DNA of 64,000 nt from Sporichthya brevicatena (GTDB lineage Bacteria > Actinomycetota > Actinomycetes > Sporichthyales > Sporichthyaceae), in contig NZ_BAAAHE010000018.1 of the NCBI RefSeq assembly GCF_039525035.1, positions 1-64,000 on the forward strand, in the 5' to 3' direction. The notes under the pieces are model-generated. The model ran no database searches. It was not told the origin of the DNA and saw nothing but the letters and a program-made list of their open reading frames with translations. Both the position numbers and the translations under genes were made by a program. Of the stretch, positions 7,262 through 17,288 are shown in pieces; the first letter of the stretch is position 1; each line of letters opens with the position of its first letter.

Positions 7262-8119
7262 TCAGTCGGACTGGCGCACCGCGCGGCGCAGGCCGAGGCC
7301 CGCACCCACCAGCAGCAACCCCGCCACCCCGACGCTCGCGGCGCCCGAGGCACCGGTCGCCGGCAGGGCGTCCGGGTGCTCCTCGAACGACCCCTGGACG
7401 GCGTCGTCCTCCTCGGTGACCTGGTCGTCGGTCTCCTCGGCCGGCGTGCCCGAGCCGGTGCCGTCACCGTCGCCCACCGGGGTCCCCGGGGTCACGACCG
7501 TGTCGATCGTCGGGTCCGTGCCGGGGTCCGGGTCGATCGTCCCGGGGTCCGTGCCCGGGTCCGTGCCCGGGTCCGGGTCGATCGTCCCCGGGTCGGTGCC
7601 CGGGTCGGTGCCCGGGTCCGGGTCACCACTCGACCCGGTGCCGGGGTCCGGGTCCGTCGTACCGGGGTCCGTGCCCGGGTCCGGGTCCGTGACGGCGGGG
7701 CACTCGACCTTGAACACCTTCTCCTTGTTGGTCTCGCCATCGAGGAGGGTCGCCTTGTAGTGACCGTCCGGCAGGGAGATGACGGCCGAGGACCAGGAGC
7801 CGGCGGGGTCAGCGACGTAGGTGCCGGTGTGGACCACGGGGGCGCCGCTGTTCCACGGCGGGCCCGAGACGATCGAGTACGTCACGCTCTCGTCCGCGTC
7901 GAAGCCGTCGCCGACGATGGTGAAGGCGCAGACCTTCGGCTCGTTGCTGTTGTCGGTGTCCGCCGTGCCCACCCCGTGGATCTTGATCGTGCCCGAGGAC
8001 TTCGACGCGGCGACCGCAGCGCCGGCGGAGGTCAGGGACAGCACCACGAGACCCGCCGCCACGCCGGCACCGGCGGTGGCGCGAGCAATCTGGGAACGGG
8101 TGCGGTGGGTGTGCTTCAT
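7262..8119 (-). CDS. LPATG-anchored cell-wall surface protein with Asp-Pro-Gly-Thr repeats
   Basis: A 285-residue exported protein. It has a signal peptide (Arg-rich start, hydrophobic core, cut near AVAAS), a folded region of about 100 residues with no family I recognise, then a low-complexity stalk of DPGTDPGT-type repeats (about residues 140-205). After an acidic linker comes the sorting signal LPATG, a hydrophobic helix and the basic tail RRAVRQ, so sortase attachment to peptidoglycan is expected. The ATG at 8119 was chosen because the signal peptide begins there. The repeat stalk probably lifts the N-terminal domain through the wall. It is divergent from the methyltransferase gene. The only sortase in the window is class E. 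Confidence 0.88.
   Translation of the reverse strand: MKHTHRTRSQIARATAGAGVAAGLVVLSLTSAGAAVAASKSSGTIKIHGVGTADTDNSNEPKVCAFTIVGDGFDADESVTYSIVSGPPWNSGAPVVHTGTYVADPAGSWSSAVISLPDGHYKATLLDGETNKEKVFKVECPAVTDPDPGTDPGTTDPDPGTGSSGDPDPGTDPGTDPGTIDPDPGTDPGTDPGTIDPDPGTDPTIDTVVTPGTPVGDGDGTGSGTPAEETDDQVTEEDDAVQGSFEEHPDALPATGASGAASVGVAGLLLVGAGLGLRRAVRQSD
7511..7691 (-). repeat. Tandem DNA repeats encoding the DPGT stalk
   Basis: Imperfect tandem units of 12-48 bases built from GGGTCCGTGCCCGGGTC-type sequence. They stay in frame and encode DPGTDPGT and TIDPDPGT units. Such repeats can vary in number between strains. Confidence 0.85.
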
Positions 8120-8147
8120 CGGCTCTTTCTCGGCTTTCTCGACGTGC

Positions 8148-8238
8148 GACGGGTATGTCCCGTCCGGCAGTACGTGTTGGAGTCGGAAGGGTCGGATTTG
8201 GTTCCGCGAAAAGGACAAGTCGGGACGTAGGTCCCGTC
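8148..8238. promoter_or_regulatory. Paired inverted repeats in a divergent promoter region
   Basis: GACGGG-5-CCCGTC (8148-8164) and CGGGAC-4-GTCCCG (8221-8236) lie between the divergent surface-protein and methyltransferase genes. Both contain GTCCCGTC in the same orientation, 74 bases apart. They look like operator half-sites, but no regulator can be named. Confidence 0.3.
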
Positions 8239-8302
8239 ACCCCGGGCCCAAGGGCGGGGCGCGACCGGACCAACGTCCGGCGGGGCGGAGCCGACGTCGT
8301 CG

Positions 8303-10006
8303 GTGGCGGCCGTTACCGTCGCGAGCGTGACCCTGACCGTGCCCGCCGGCGTGCCGGACGGCCCCCTCGCCGGAGCCGACTCCGCCGCGCACCGGAAGGC
8401 CCGGGGTGCGTTCTTCACCCCGGCGGCGCTGTGCGACTACGTCGTGGCGTGGGCGATCCGGTCCGGAGCCGACCGCGTGCTCGAGCCCAGCTGCGGCGAG
8501 GCGGCGTTCCTGCTCGCCGCCGCCCGGCGCCTGGAGGGGCTCGGCGCGACCGCGCCGGACCTGTCCGGGCACGAACTCCACGAGGGCAGCGCCCGGGCGG
8601 CCGAGGCCGTCCTGGCCGACGCCGGGCACCGGGCCGCCATCACCGTGGGCGACTTCCTCGACACCCCCGCCGCACCGCAGTTCGACGCCGTCGTCGGCAA
8701 TCCGCCGTACGTCCGCTATCAGGCCTTCGCCGGGCCGGCCCGGGCGACGGGACGGCGCGCCGCCCTCAGCGCCGGGGTGTCGCTGACGCGGCTGGCCTCC
8801 TCCTGGGCGGCGTTCACCGTCCACGCCGCCGAGTTCCTCCGCCCCGGCGGCCGCCTCGGTCTGGTGCTGCCGGCCGAGCTGCTCAGCGTCAACTACGCCG
8901 CCGAGGTCCGCAGCTTCCTGATGCGCCGCTTCGGCCGGGTGCGGCTGGTGCTCTTCACCGAGCGGGTCTTCCCCGGCGTGATGGCGGAGGTCGTCCTGCT
9001 CCTCGCCGAGGGCGAAGGACCGGCCTCGCACTGCGAGCTGCTGCAGGTGCACGGCCTCGACGAGCTCGCCGCCGCCGCGGGCGCCGAGACCACGTGGGCC
9101 CCGCCCGCGTCGTCGGCGAAGTGGACGGCGGCCCTGCTGCCCGGCCGGGCCCGGGACCTGTACGCCGACCTGACCGCCGGATCCGCCTTCGACACCCTGC
9201 ACGGCTGGGGCGAGACGACGCTCGGCGCCGTGACCGGCAACAACCGCTGGTTCGCCCTGACTCCGCGTCAGGTCGAGGACCTCGGGTTGACCGAGACCGA
9301 CCTCGTGCCGATCTCCCCGCCCGGCAGTCGCCACCTGCGGGGCCCGGCCTTCACCACGGCCGCCTGGCGCGCACTCGGTTCGGCCGGGGCCCGGACCTGG
9401 CTGTTCCGGCCGGCCGGCGAGCCCTCACCGGCCGCCGCGGCCTACATCGCCGCGGGCGAGCAGGAGGGCGTCCCGACCGCGTACAAGTGCCGGGTGCGGC
9501 AGCCGTGGTGGCGGGTGCCGCTGGTTCCGCCGGCCGATCTGCTCCTGACCTACATGAATGCCGACCACCCGCAGCTGACCGGCAACCGGGCGCGGGTGCA
9601 CCACCTCAACAGCGTCCACGGCGTGTATCTGCGGCCCGGTGTGCGGCGCCTGGGCGCCGAGCTGTTGCCACTGGCCGCGCTGAACACGCTCACGCTGATC
9701 GGCGCCGAGACGGTGGGCCGGGCGTACGGCGGTGGCGTCCTGAAGCTCGAGCCGCGCGAGGCGGACGCGCTGCCGGTGCCGTCCGCGGCTCTCGTCGCGG
9801 CGGCGGCTCCGGCCCTGCGAGCGATGCGCCCGACCGTCGATCGGCTGCTGGCGAGCGGTCGGCGTCCGGAAGCGACGCACCTCGTCGACGCGGCGTTGCT
9901 CGGCGACGCCGCCGGCATTCCGCCGGCTGATCTGGCCGCGCTGGTGACGGCACGTCAGGCCCTGGCCGACCGGCGCGCCGCCCGGAGCCGCGGAGCCTCG
10001 TCGTGA
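8303..10006 (+). CDS. N6-adenine DNA methyltransferase, gamma/Eco57I-like class
   Basis: A 567-residue class I SAM-dependent DNA methyltransferase. Motif X (KARGAFFTP, 32-40) comes first, then motif I (EPSCGEAAFL, 61-70) and the catalytic motif IV NPPYVRY (133-139). The order X-I-IV with NPPY marks adenine-N6 enzymes of the type II R-M class. The C-terminal half is the expected target-recognition region. A GTG at 8327 gives the alternative start VTLTVPAG, with a TACCGT -10-like hexamer just before it, consistent with a leaderless message. The stop overlaps the next gene (GTGA), so the pair is coupled. The methylated sequence cannot be predicted. Confidence 0.88.
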   Translation: MAAVTVASVTLTVPAGVPDGPLAGADSAAHRKARGAFFTPAALCDYVVAWAIRSGADRVLEPSCGEAAFLLAAARRLEGLGATAPDLSGHELHEGSARAAEAVLADAGHRAAITVGDFLDTPAAPQFDAVVGNPPYVRYQAFAGPARATGRRAALSAGVSLTRLASSWAAFTVHAAEFLRPGGRLGLVLPAELLSVNYAAEVRSFLMRRFGRVRLVLFTERVFPGVMAEVVLLLAEGEGPASHCELLQVHGLDELAAAAGAETTWAPPASSAKWTAALLPGRARDLYADLTAGSAFDTLHGWGETTLGAVTGNNRWFALTPRQVEDLGLTETDLVPISPPGSRHLRGPAFTTAAWRALGSAGARTWLFRPAGEPSPAAAAYIAAGEQEGVPTAYKCRVRQPWWRVPLVPPADLLLTYMNADHPQLTGNRARVHHLNSVHGVYLRPGVRRLGAELLPLAALNTLTLIGAETVGRAYGGGVLKLEPREADALPVPSAALVAAAAPALRAMRPTVDRLLASGRRPEATHLVDAALLGDAAGIPPADLAALVTARQALADRRAARSRGASS

Positions 10007-10911
10007 AGGACGGGCTCAGCGCGCTCGAGCCGCTGCTCGCCGCGCGGCGGCACAGCGACCCCTGGCAGCACGACCGCGACAAGCCACCGGTCTACGCGCC
10101 GGACTTCGAGCTGCTCGAGCAGCTGCTCTCGGTCCCGGTCCGCGAAGGTTCCGCGCCGTCGACCGGGCGTTTCGCCCTCGCCGTGGACGCCTGGCTGGCC
10201 CACGAACTGCGGCGGGCCGGCTTCAGCCCGGACGAGGTGTGGCCGCGGGCCGGTCAGCCCCGCATCCTGCCCCGCGAGGTCGCCGAGCTGCTGAACCGGC
10301 TACCGGTGAAGCTCGCCGACGAACTCCGCGAGCGCATCCTCAAGATGCCCTCGATCGCACCCACCTCGGCGCGGGTGCTCGGGCGGGCCTACGAGAAGCA
10401 GGTCGACGTCCTCATCTCGCGGTGGGACCGCGGGCCCGAACTGCTGATCAGCACGAAGAGCCAGGTCTCCGGTTTCGGCAAGAACCTGCCGAACCGGTTC
10501 GAGGAGGCGTACGGCGACGCCGGCAACCTCCGCGCCCGTTACCCGCTCGCCGCCGTCGGATTCTTCTTCGTCCAACGCGCCACCGTGCTGCGGACCGAGC
10601 CCGAGGCCTTCGAGCGCACGGTGGACATGATGCGCAAACTGCGCGACCTGCCCGTCGGGGCCGGCGCGGGCAACGGCTACACCGCGACCGGCCTGGTCCT
10701 CGTCGACTGGGACGCCGCGGACAGCTGCGTCCGCATCGTGCACGAAGCCGTGCCCGAGGACGTCGCCGCTCCGCAGTTCCTCGCGCGCATGGTCGACGCC
10801 GTGCTCGCCGTGACGCCGATTCAGCACCACGTCGCCGTGCGCGGACTGCGCGAACGGCGCACTCTGCGCATTCGGGAGGACGAAGGCGCGCTCGATCTCG
10901 ACTTCGACTGA
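10003..10911 (+). CDS. Probable type II restriction endonuclease partner of the methyltransferase
   Basis: A 302-residue cytoplasmic protein with no family I can name with certainty. Four-base overlap with an adenine methyltransferase makes a restriction enzyme the likely role. The middle of the protein fits a PD-(D/E)XK-like core: YEKQVDVLI (130-138, E131 and D135), then ELLISTKSQ (146-154, K152), followed by FGKNLPNRFEEAYGDAGNLR (159-177), which looks like a conserved block. The residue two before the lysine is Ser150 instead of the usual Asp/Glu, so the acid may come from E131 or E146. The GTG start at 10003 is fixed by the overlap. Alternatives are a defence effector of another type or an inactive remnant. 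Confidence 0.7.
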   Translation: MKDGLSALEPLLAARRHSDPWQHDRDKPPVYAPDFELLEQLLSVPVREGSAPSTGRFALAVDAWLAHELRRAGFSPDEVWPRAGQPRILPREVAELLNRLPVKLADELRERILKMPSIAPTSARVLGRAYEKQVDVLISRWDRGPELLISTKSQVSGFGKNLPNRFEEAYGDAGNLRARYPLAAVGFFFVQRATVLRTEPEAFERTVDMMRKLRDLPVGAGAGNGYTATGLVLVDWDAADSCVRIVHEAVPEDVAAPQFLARMVDAVLAVTPIQHHVAVRGLRERRTLRIREDEGALDLDFD

Positions 10912-11168
10912 GCGCGAATCGCCGGCCGGTTGCCCGACTAGCGCCCCCGGCATCCCCTTTGCCCGTCGGCCGTTCTGCTGATGGGCCGTCATTTTCTCAA
11001 GTTCACGGCGCGTCGCGACGACATCTGCTGCGAGTCCTCACCCGCCAGCAGTTCGGAGGCCCCCGATGAGCGGACGTACCTGGTCCCGCGCCGTCTGACG
11101 TCCGGCCACCTTCTCTTTTCGCTGTCCGCGCCCGGTGAATCCCGCGCGGCCAGGAGGGATGTTCCCGC

Positions 11169-12254
11169 ATGCGCTCCCGTACGACCGCACTCCGCTTCTC
11201 CGCCCTGGCCGTCGCCCTCTCCGCCGCCGTCGGACTGTCGACCCCGACCGCCGACGCCGCGATGCCGAAGAGCCGGCTCACCAGTCCCGCGATCGAGGCG
11301 CCCGCGAGCTACCAGGCGCAGTTCCTGTGCAAGAAGAACATGCAGCCCGGCGTGAAGGCGTTCCGCTCGATGGTGCTCAAGAACTACAAGGGCACGCGTT
11401 CGGCCAGTGAGGTCCGGTCGTGCTCGTCGAGCCACACCAGCGAGCACGCCGACGGTCGCGCCTGGGACTGGGGCGTGCGCGTGTGGAACAAGAAGGAGCG
11501 CAAGAAGGCGGAGAGCCTGCTCAACTGGCTGCTCAAGCCCGACCAGTTCGGCAACGAGTTCGCGAACGCCCGGCGCCTCGGGATCATGTACATCATCTGG
11601 GACAAGAAGATGTGGCGTTCCTACACCGGCGAGTGGGGCCCCTACTCCTGCTCCGGGAAGACGTCCTGCCACCAGGACCACGTCCACTTCTCGTTCGGCT
11701 GGGCCGGCGCGTACAAGAAGACCTCGTTCTGGACCGGCAACGTCGCGACGGAGATGGGTCCGCCGCTGCCGCTCTACGACAGCCTGACCAAGCCGTGGAA
11801 GTTCAAGGTGAAGGCGAACCAGGGCCAGAAGTACGGCGGAAAGCTGCTCGGCAACGGTCTGCTGTACACGGTGACCGCGTCCGGGACCTGGCGCTACGGC
11901 AAGAAGGACTTCCAGGTGGCCGACGCGGTCTGTCAGAAGACCAAGAGCGGCCAGTGGGTGCGCAAGGAGGGTCTGCAACTCTCCGGCGTCCGGAACCTGA
12001 CGCCGACGGTGCCGTCGCTGAACGGCTGCAACACCGTCAACCACACCTACTCCGCGACCCTGTCACCGCGCGGCACCGACGCGATCCGGTACTCGCTCAC
12101 CGACAGCACGCCGAAGAACAACAGCGGTGCGGTCGACGTGACGATCCGTCGGATCGTCGCTCTGCCCGACCCCGAGCCCGGGCCGGGGGACGGCGGGGGC
12201 GGCGACTGGAACGGCGGGGACGGCGGGGACGACGACTGGTGGTGGCGGCGCTAG
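11169..12254 (+). CDS. Secreted M15-like zinc peptidase (ARB_07466-type domain)
   Basis: A 361-residue exported protein with a signal peptide cut near ADA-A (about residue 30). The catalytic domain (about 40-205) has the metal-binding pattern SSHTSEHADGRAWDW (H93, D100) and HQDHVHFSF (H171, H173), as in LAS/M15 D-Ala-D-Ala or peptidoglycan endopeptidases. A beta-rich C-terminal domain of about 130 residues follows. The protein ends with an unusual Gly/Asp/Trp-rich tail (GGGGDWNGGDGGDDDWWWRR). An AGGAGG site at 11152-11157 supports the ATG. It probably cuts or remodels cell wall. No immunity gene is adjacent, so it is more likely a housekeeping autolysin than a toxin. Confidence 0.85.
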   Translation: MRSRTTALRFSALAVALSAAVGLSTPTADAAMPKSRLTSPAIEAPASYQAQFLCKKNMQPGVKAFRSMVLKNYKGTRSASEVRSCSSSHTSEHADGRAWDWGVRVWNKKERKKAESLLNWLLKPDQFGNEFANARRLGIMYIIWDKKMWRSYTGEWGPYSCSGKTSCHQDHVHFSFGWAGAYKKTSFWTGNVATEMGPPLPLYDSLTKPWKFKVKANQGQKYGGKLLGNGLLYTVTASGTWRYGKKDFQVADAVCQKTKSGQWVRKEGLQLSGVRNLTPTVPSLNGCNTVNHTYSATLSPRGTDAIRYSLTDSTPKNNSGAVDVTIRRIVALPDPEPGPGDGGGGDWNGGDGGDDDWWWRR

Positions 12255-12256
12255 GG

Positions 12257-12664
12257 CTACCGCCCCAGGTACTCCTCGTCGGTGACCGGGTCGCCCCAGA
12301 CCGTGTAGACCCCGTCGTGATCGCCGATCTGGACGGCGATGTGGGTCATGAAGGTGTCCGGGCCGGCGCCGTGCCAGTGCCACATGCCGGGTCGGACGTC
12401 GACGGAGTCACCGTTGCGGATCTCCCGTACCGGGCCGCCGCGGTCCTGCGTCCGGCCGACGCCGTCGACCACGTGCAGTGCCTGGCCGGCCGGGTGGCTG
12501 TGCCAGTGCGTGCGCGCGCCGGGAGCGAAGCGGACCTTGAGCATCGCGATCGAGCCGGGGGTGTTGTCACCGGTCACGAGCGAGTCGACGAAGACGTCGC
12601 CGCGGAACCACGACTCGGGCCCACGGGCGGTGGAGCCGCTGGGGGCGTTGTAGGGACTGGTCAT
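12257..12664 (-). CDS. Cupin domain protein
   Basis: A 135-residue single-domain cupin. Motif 1 is visible as HWHSHPAGQALHVVDGVG and motif 2 as GDSVDVRPGMWHWHGAG, supplying three or four metal-ligand His residues. Similar proteins are found with carboxymuconolactone decarboxylases or quinone/alcohol metabolism, but none of those is adjacent, so the substrate is open. It is convergent with the peptidase gene, with two bases between the stops. Confidence 0.85.
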   Translation of the reverse strand: MTSPYNAPSGSTARGPESWFRGDVFVDSLVTGDNTPGSIAMLKVRFAPGARTHWHSHPAGQALHVVDGVGRTQDRGGPVREIRNGDSVDVRPGMWHWHGAGPDTFMTHIAVQIGDHDGVYTVWGDPVTDEEYLGR

Positions 12665-12699
12665 GTCCGGACGCTACCCCCGTCGGCGCCGGGGACGGG

Positions 12700-13080
12700 T
12701 CAGTGCTCGCGGAAGCCGCCGAGGAACCGGCGGAACACGCCGCCCTCGCGCCGCAGCGGCGGCGCGGGTGGCGGGGCGGTCTTGCGCTGGGTCGCGATCG
12801 GCTTGTCGTAGTCAGTGCGGGCGATCGCGTCGATGACCTGCTCGTCGGTGTAGTCCTCGGAACCCTCGATCTTCGGGACGAATCCGACCAACATCCCGTT
12901 GCGCATCACCTGGGCCTCGAGGCCGGCGGTGCCGTCGGTGTCCCAGTTCGCCTCACGGCCGTCGGGCAGGTTGATCCGGATGCCGTAGCCGTACCGCCCG
13001 GTGGAGCTGATGTGCATCTGCGCGTTGATGCCGCGCTCCCGAAGCTGGTCCACGATCCGGCGCGCGTTGTTCTCCTCCAC
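12700..13080 (-). CDS. Conserved-looking protein of unknown function
   Basis: A 126-residue soluble protein. The first 90 residues look like a compact alpha/beta fold (RIVDQLRERGINAQMHISSTG, then GYGIRINLPDGREANWDTDG), and the C-terminal third is Pro/Arg-rich. The GTG start is the only option, since a stop codon lies four codons upstream in frame. No Shine-Dalgarno is seen, so a leaderless message is possible. I do not recognise a family. It lies 35 bases upstream of the cupin gene on the same strand. Confidence 0.75.
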   Translation of the reverse strand: MEENNARRIVDQLRERGINAQMHISSTGRYGYGIRINLPDGREANWDTDGTAGLEAQVMRNGMLVGFVPKIEGSEDYTDEQVIDAIARTDYDKPIATQRKTAPPPAPPLRREGGVFRRFLGGFREH

Positions 13081-13220
13081 ATCTGCACATTAGCCAGCCG
13101 CGGCCGTTCGGGCGGGCCACCATGAACGTGAGGTCGATCGGAATGTGGATCGGGATGCAACCAAATCGGCCGTCCCCGGCGTAGTCAGGGCACGACCCGC
13201 CGACCGGAAGGCCCCACGGA

Positions 13221-13733
13221 ATGAAAGTTGATCGGCGCGACGACGAGTTCCGGGCGTACGTGCAGGACCGTCGCCCCGCCCTGGTCCGGACCGCCACCCT
13301 GCTGGCCGCGGGGGACGGCCACCTGGCGGAGGACCTCGTCCAGATCGCGCTCACCAAGCTCTACGTCGCCTGGCCGCGCGTGCGGCCCATGACCCGCGAC
13401 GCGTACCTGCACCGCACGCTCGTGCACGCGGTGATCGACGAGAGCCGGCGCCGCAAGCGCCGCCCGGAGAGCCTGACCGACGCGCTCCCCGAGCACCCCG
13501 CCCCCGCCGGCCCCGAGCTCGCCGACTCGCGGATCCGGGACGCGCTCGCCGCCCTGCCCCCGCGCATGCGGGCCGCCGTGGTCCTCGTGCATTGGATGGA
13601 CCTCGACGCCGAGACCGCGGCTGCCGCTCTGGGCTGTCGCGCCGGCACCGTCAAGAGCCAGGCGTCCCGGGGGGTCGCCAAGCTCCGCGAACTTCTCGAA
13701 CCCCACTTTCTCCCTGCCGGAGGACCCCGATGA
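13221..13733 (+). CDS. ECF RNA polymerase sigma factor, SigE-like actinobacterial family
   Basis: A 170-residue sigma factor with region 2 (about 10-75, with EDLVQIALTKLYVAW) and region 4 (about 105-160, with the helix-turn-helix DAETAAAALGCRAGTVKSQASRG). The short length and this region 2 signature match the abundant SigE-family ECF (SCO-type ECF41/42-like group) of actinomycetes. The stop overlaps the next gene (ATGA), which encodes a membrane protein and is the likely anti-sigma factor. Target promoters are unknown. Confidence 0.92.
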   Translation: MKVDRRDDEFRAYVQDRRPALVRTATLLAAGDGHLAEDLVQIALTKLYVAWPRVRPMTRDAYLHRTLVHAVIDESRRRKRRPESLTDALPEHPAPAGPELADSRIRDALAALPPRMRAAVVLVHWMDLDAETAAAALGCRAGTVKSQASRGVAKLRELLEPHFLPAGGPR

Positions 13734-14404
13734 ACCAGTCCCACTCCGACCTTCGTTCGATGCTCGACTCCGTCGCCGGCGCCCCGCGACCGGCGCACGA
13801 CCTCGACGTCACCGGTGACCTCACCCGCGGTCGCTCGGCCCTGCGCCGCCGGCGCCTGACGCTCGTCACCAACGGCACCCTTGCGCTCGCGGTGGTCGGC
13901 GGCCTGGTCCTCGCGAGCACCGGCGCGCTCGACGGGTCCTCGACCCCCGCCCCGCCCGCCGTCGCGGCGCCGGCGGTGGACCTCGGTACCTCCACCGCGT
14001 CCGCGATCCAGTTCGTGGCGTACTCCGGCCGGCAACCGGAGGGCTTCACGGTCCGGACCGTCCCGGAGGGCTGGAAGGTGCAGGGCGTCAACGAGTACGT
14101 GCTGCTGGTCGTCCCACCGTCCGGCGCCGATCCCTCGCTCGACGTGTTCGAGGGGAAGATCGCCGTGATGCTCGAGTCCCAGGACGCGACCGGCCCCTGG
14201 GAGGGCACCGAGGTCGCGGTCGGCGACCGCACCGGTGTCCTGAGCCGCATGGGCGACGGCTACGGCCAGCTGCACTGGACCGACGCGAAGGGGAACAACC
14301 TCGTCGTGCAGTGGCCGGACACTCAGGAGTTCACCGACGAGCAGATGGCGGCCTTCGCGGCCGGCGTCACCGTCACCGGCGACGCTCAGGCCGGCCGCGG
14401 CTGA
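13730..14404 (+). CDS. Single-pass membrane protein, putative anti-sigma partner
   Basis: A 224-residue protein with a cytoplasmic N-terminus of about 45 residues, a membrane helix (about 46-65) and an extracytoplasmic domain rich in beta strands. No HxxxCxxC zinc anti-sigma motif is present. Overlap with the ECF sigma gene and this topology suggest that it holds the sigma factor at the membrane. That is inference from position. It starts at ATG 13730 inside the sigma stop codon region. Confidence 0.75.
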   Translation: MNQSHSDLRSMLDSVAGAPRPAHDLDVTGDLTRGRSALRRRRLTLVTNGTLALAVVGGLVLASTGALDGSSTPAPPAVAAPAVDLGTSTASAIQFVAYSGRQPEGFTVRTVPEGWKVQGVNEYVLLVVPPSGADPSLDVFEGKIAVMLESQDATGPWEGTEVAVGDRTGVLSRMGDGYGQLHWTDAKGNNLVVQWPDTQEFTDEQMAAFAAGVTVTGDAQAGRG

Positions 14405-14416
14405 GGTCCGCACATG

Positions 14417-14451
14417 CGAAGGGCCCCTGGGTGACACCCAGGGGCCCTTCG
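14417..14451. terminator. Perfect bidirectional terminator hairpin
   Basis: A perfect 17-bp stem with a one-base centre (14417-14433 and 14435-14451, CGAAGGGCCCCTGGGTG). It lies 13 bases after the anti-sigma stop and 38 bases after the end of katG on the other strand, so it can stop transcription from both sides. Confidence 0.85.
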
Positions 14452-14488
14452 TCTGAAGCTAGGTCAGTTCTGATGCTGCTTCAGCAGA

Positions 14489-16729
<2,241 letters not shown>

Positions 16730-17182
16730 TCACGTCGTGGTGCCGGAGTAACTCCGGCGTGCGTCGGGTGCGCACGAGGGGCACAGGCCCCAGTAGATGA
16801 CCTCGGCCTCGTCGAGGACGAAGCCGAGGTCGTCCGACGCGGTGAGGCAGGGAGTCTCCCCCACCGCGCAGTCGACGTCGGCGACGGTGCCGCAGGAGCG
16901 GCAGACGACATGGTGGTGGTTGTCCCCCACCCGCGACTCGTAGCGGGCCACGGAGCCGGCCGGTTGGATCCGCCGGACGAGACCGGCGTCGGTCAGCGTG
17001 TGGAGCGAGTCGTACACGGCCTGGTGCGAGACCTCGGGGAGCTCGACCCGGACCGCGCGGATGATCGAATCGGTGTCGGCGTGCGGGTGGGCGTACACCG
17101 CGCGCAGCACGGCCACCCGCGGGCGGGTGACGCGGAGCGTGGCCTCGCGCAGCATCTGGGGGAAATCCAAGATCGTCGCCAC
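16730..17182 (-). CDS. furA: Fur-family repressor FurA
   Basis: A 150-residue metal- or peroxide-sensing repressor. The N-terminal winged helix ([13 protein letters not shown] ... [21 protein letters not shown]) is followed by the dimer and metal domain with NHHHVVC, CRSCG and C-terminal CPSC motifs, which can hold a structural zinc. It lies directly upstream of katG, as in mycobacteria and Streptomyces, where FurA represses its own operon. The GTG start at 17182 was chosen because the Fur fold begins a few residues later; a GGGGG stretch is seen just upstream. The promoter/operator lies at 17190-17222. Confidence 0.95.
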   Translation of the reverse strand: MATILDFPQMLREATLRVTRPRVAVLRAVYAHPHADTDSIIRAVRVELPEVSHQAVYDSLHTLTDAGLVRRIQPAGSVARYESRVGDNHHHVVCRSCGTVADVDCAVGETPCLTASDDLGFVLDEAEVIYWGLCPSCAPDARRSYSGTTT

Positions 17183-17189
17183 GCCCCCG

Positions 17190-17222
17190 AGTCTTGTCCC
17201 TTTTCTTGAAACAGTCAAGAAA
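17190..17222 (-). promoter_or_regulatory. furA-katG promoter overlapped by a perfect inverted repeat (FurA operator)
   Basis: On the minus strand, TTGACT (17218-17213) and AAGACT (17195-17190) are 17 bases apart and form a sigma-70-like promoter just upstream of the furA start. The -35 lies inside the inverted repeat TTTCTTGA-5-TCAAGAAA (17202-17222), which is AT-rich against this background and is a good candidate for the FurA binding site. Confidence 0.7.
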
Positions 17223-17288
17223 GGTTGGTGCGGCGCGGCCGACCTCACAGTGCCCTGCGGAGGCGTCCGCTTTGGCAGGATCGAATCC

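Noticed and set aside
7511-7691. Regular repeats that could suggest a CRISPR array
   Set aside because: Repeats are in frame, of unequal length and encode a DPGT stalk; there are no spacers and no cas genes.
11131-11160. GGTGAATCCCGCG, resembling part of the c-di-AMP (ydaO) riboswitch upstream of a peptidase gene
   Set aside because: The remaining conserved parts of that riboswitch, expected before the start codon, are missing and there is no room for them.
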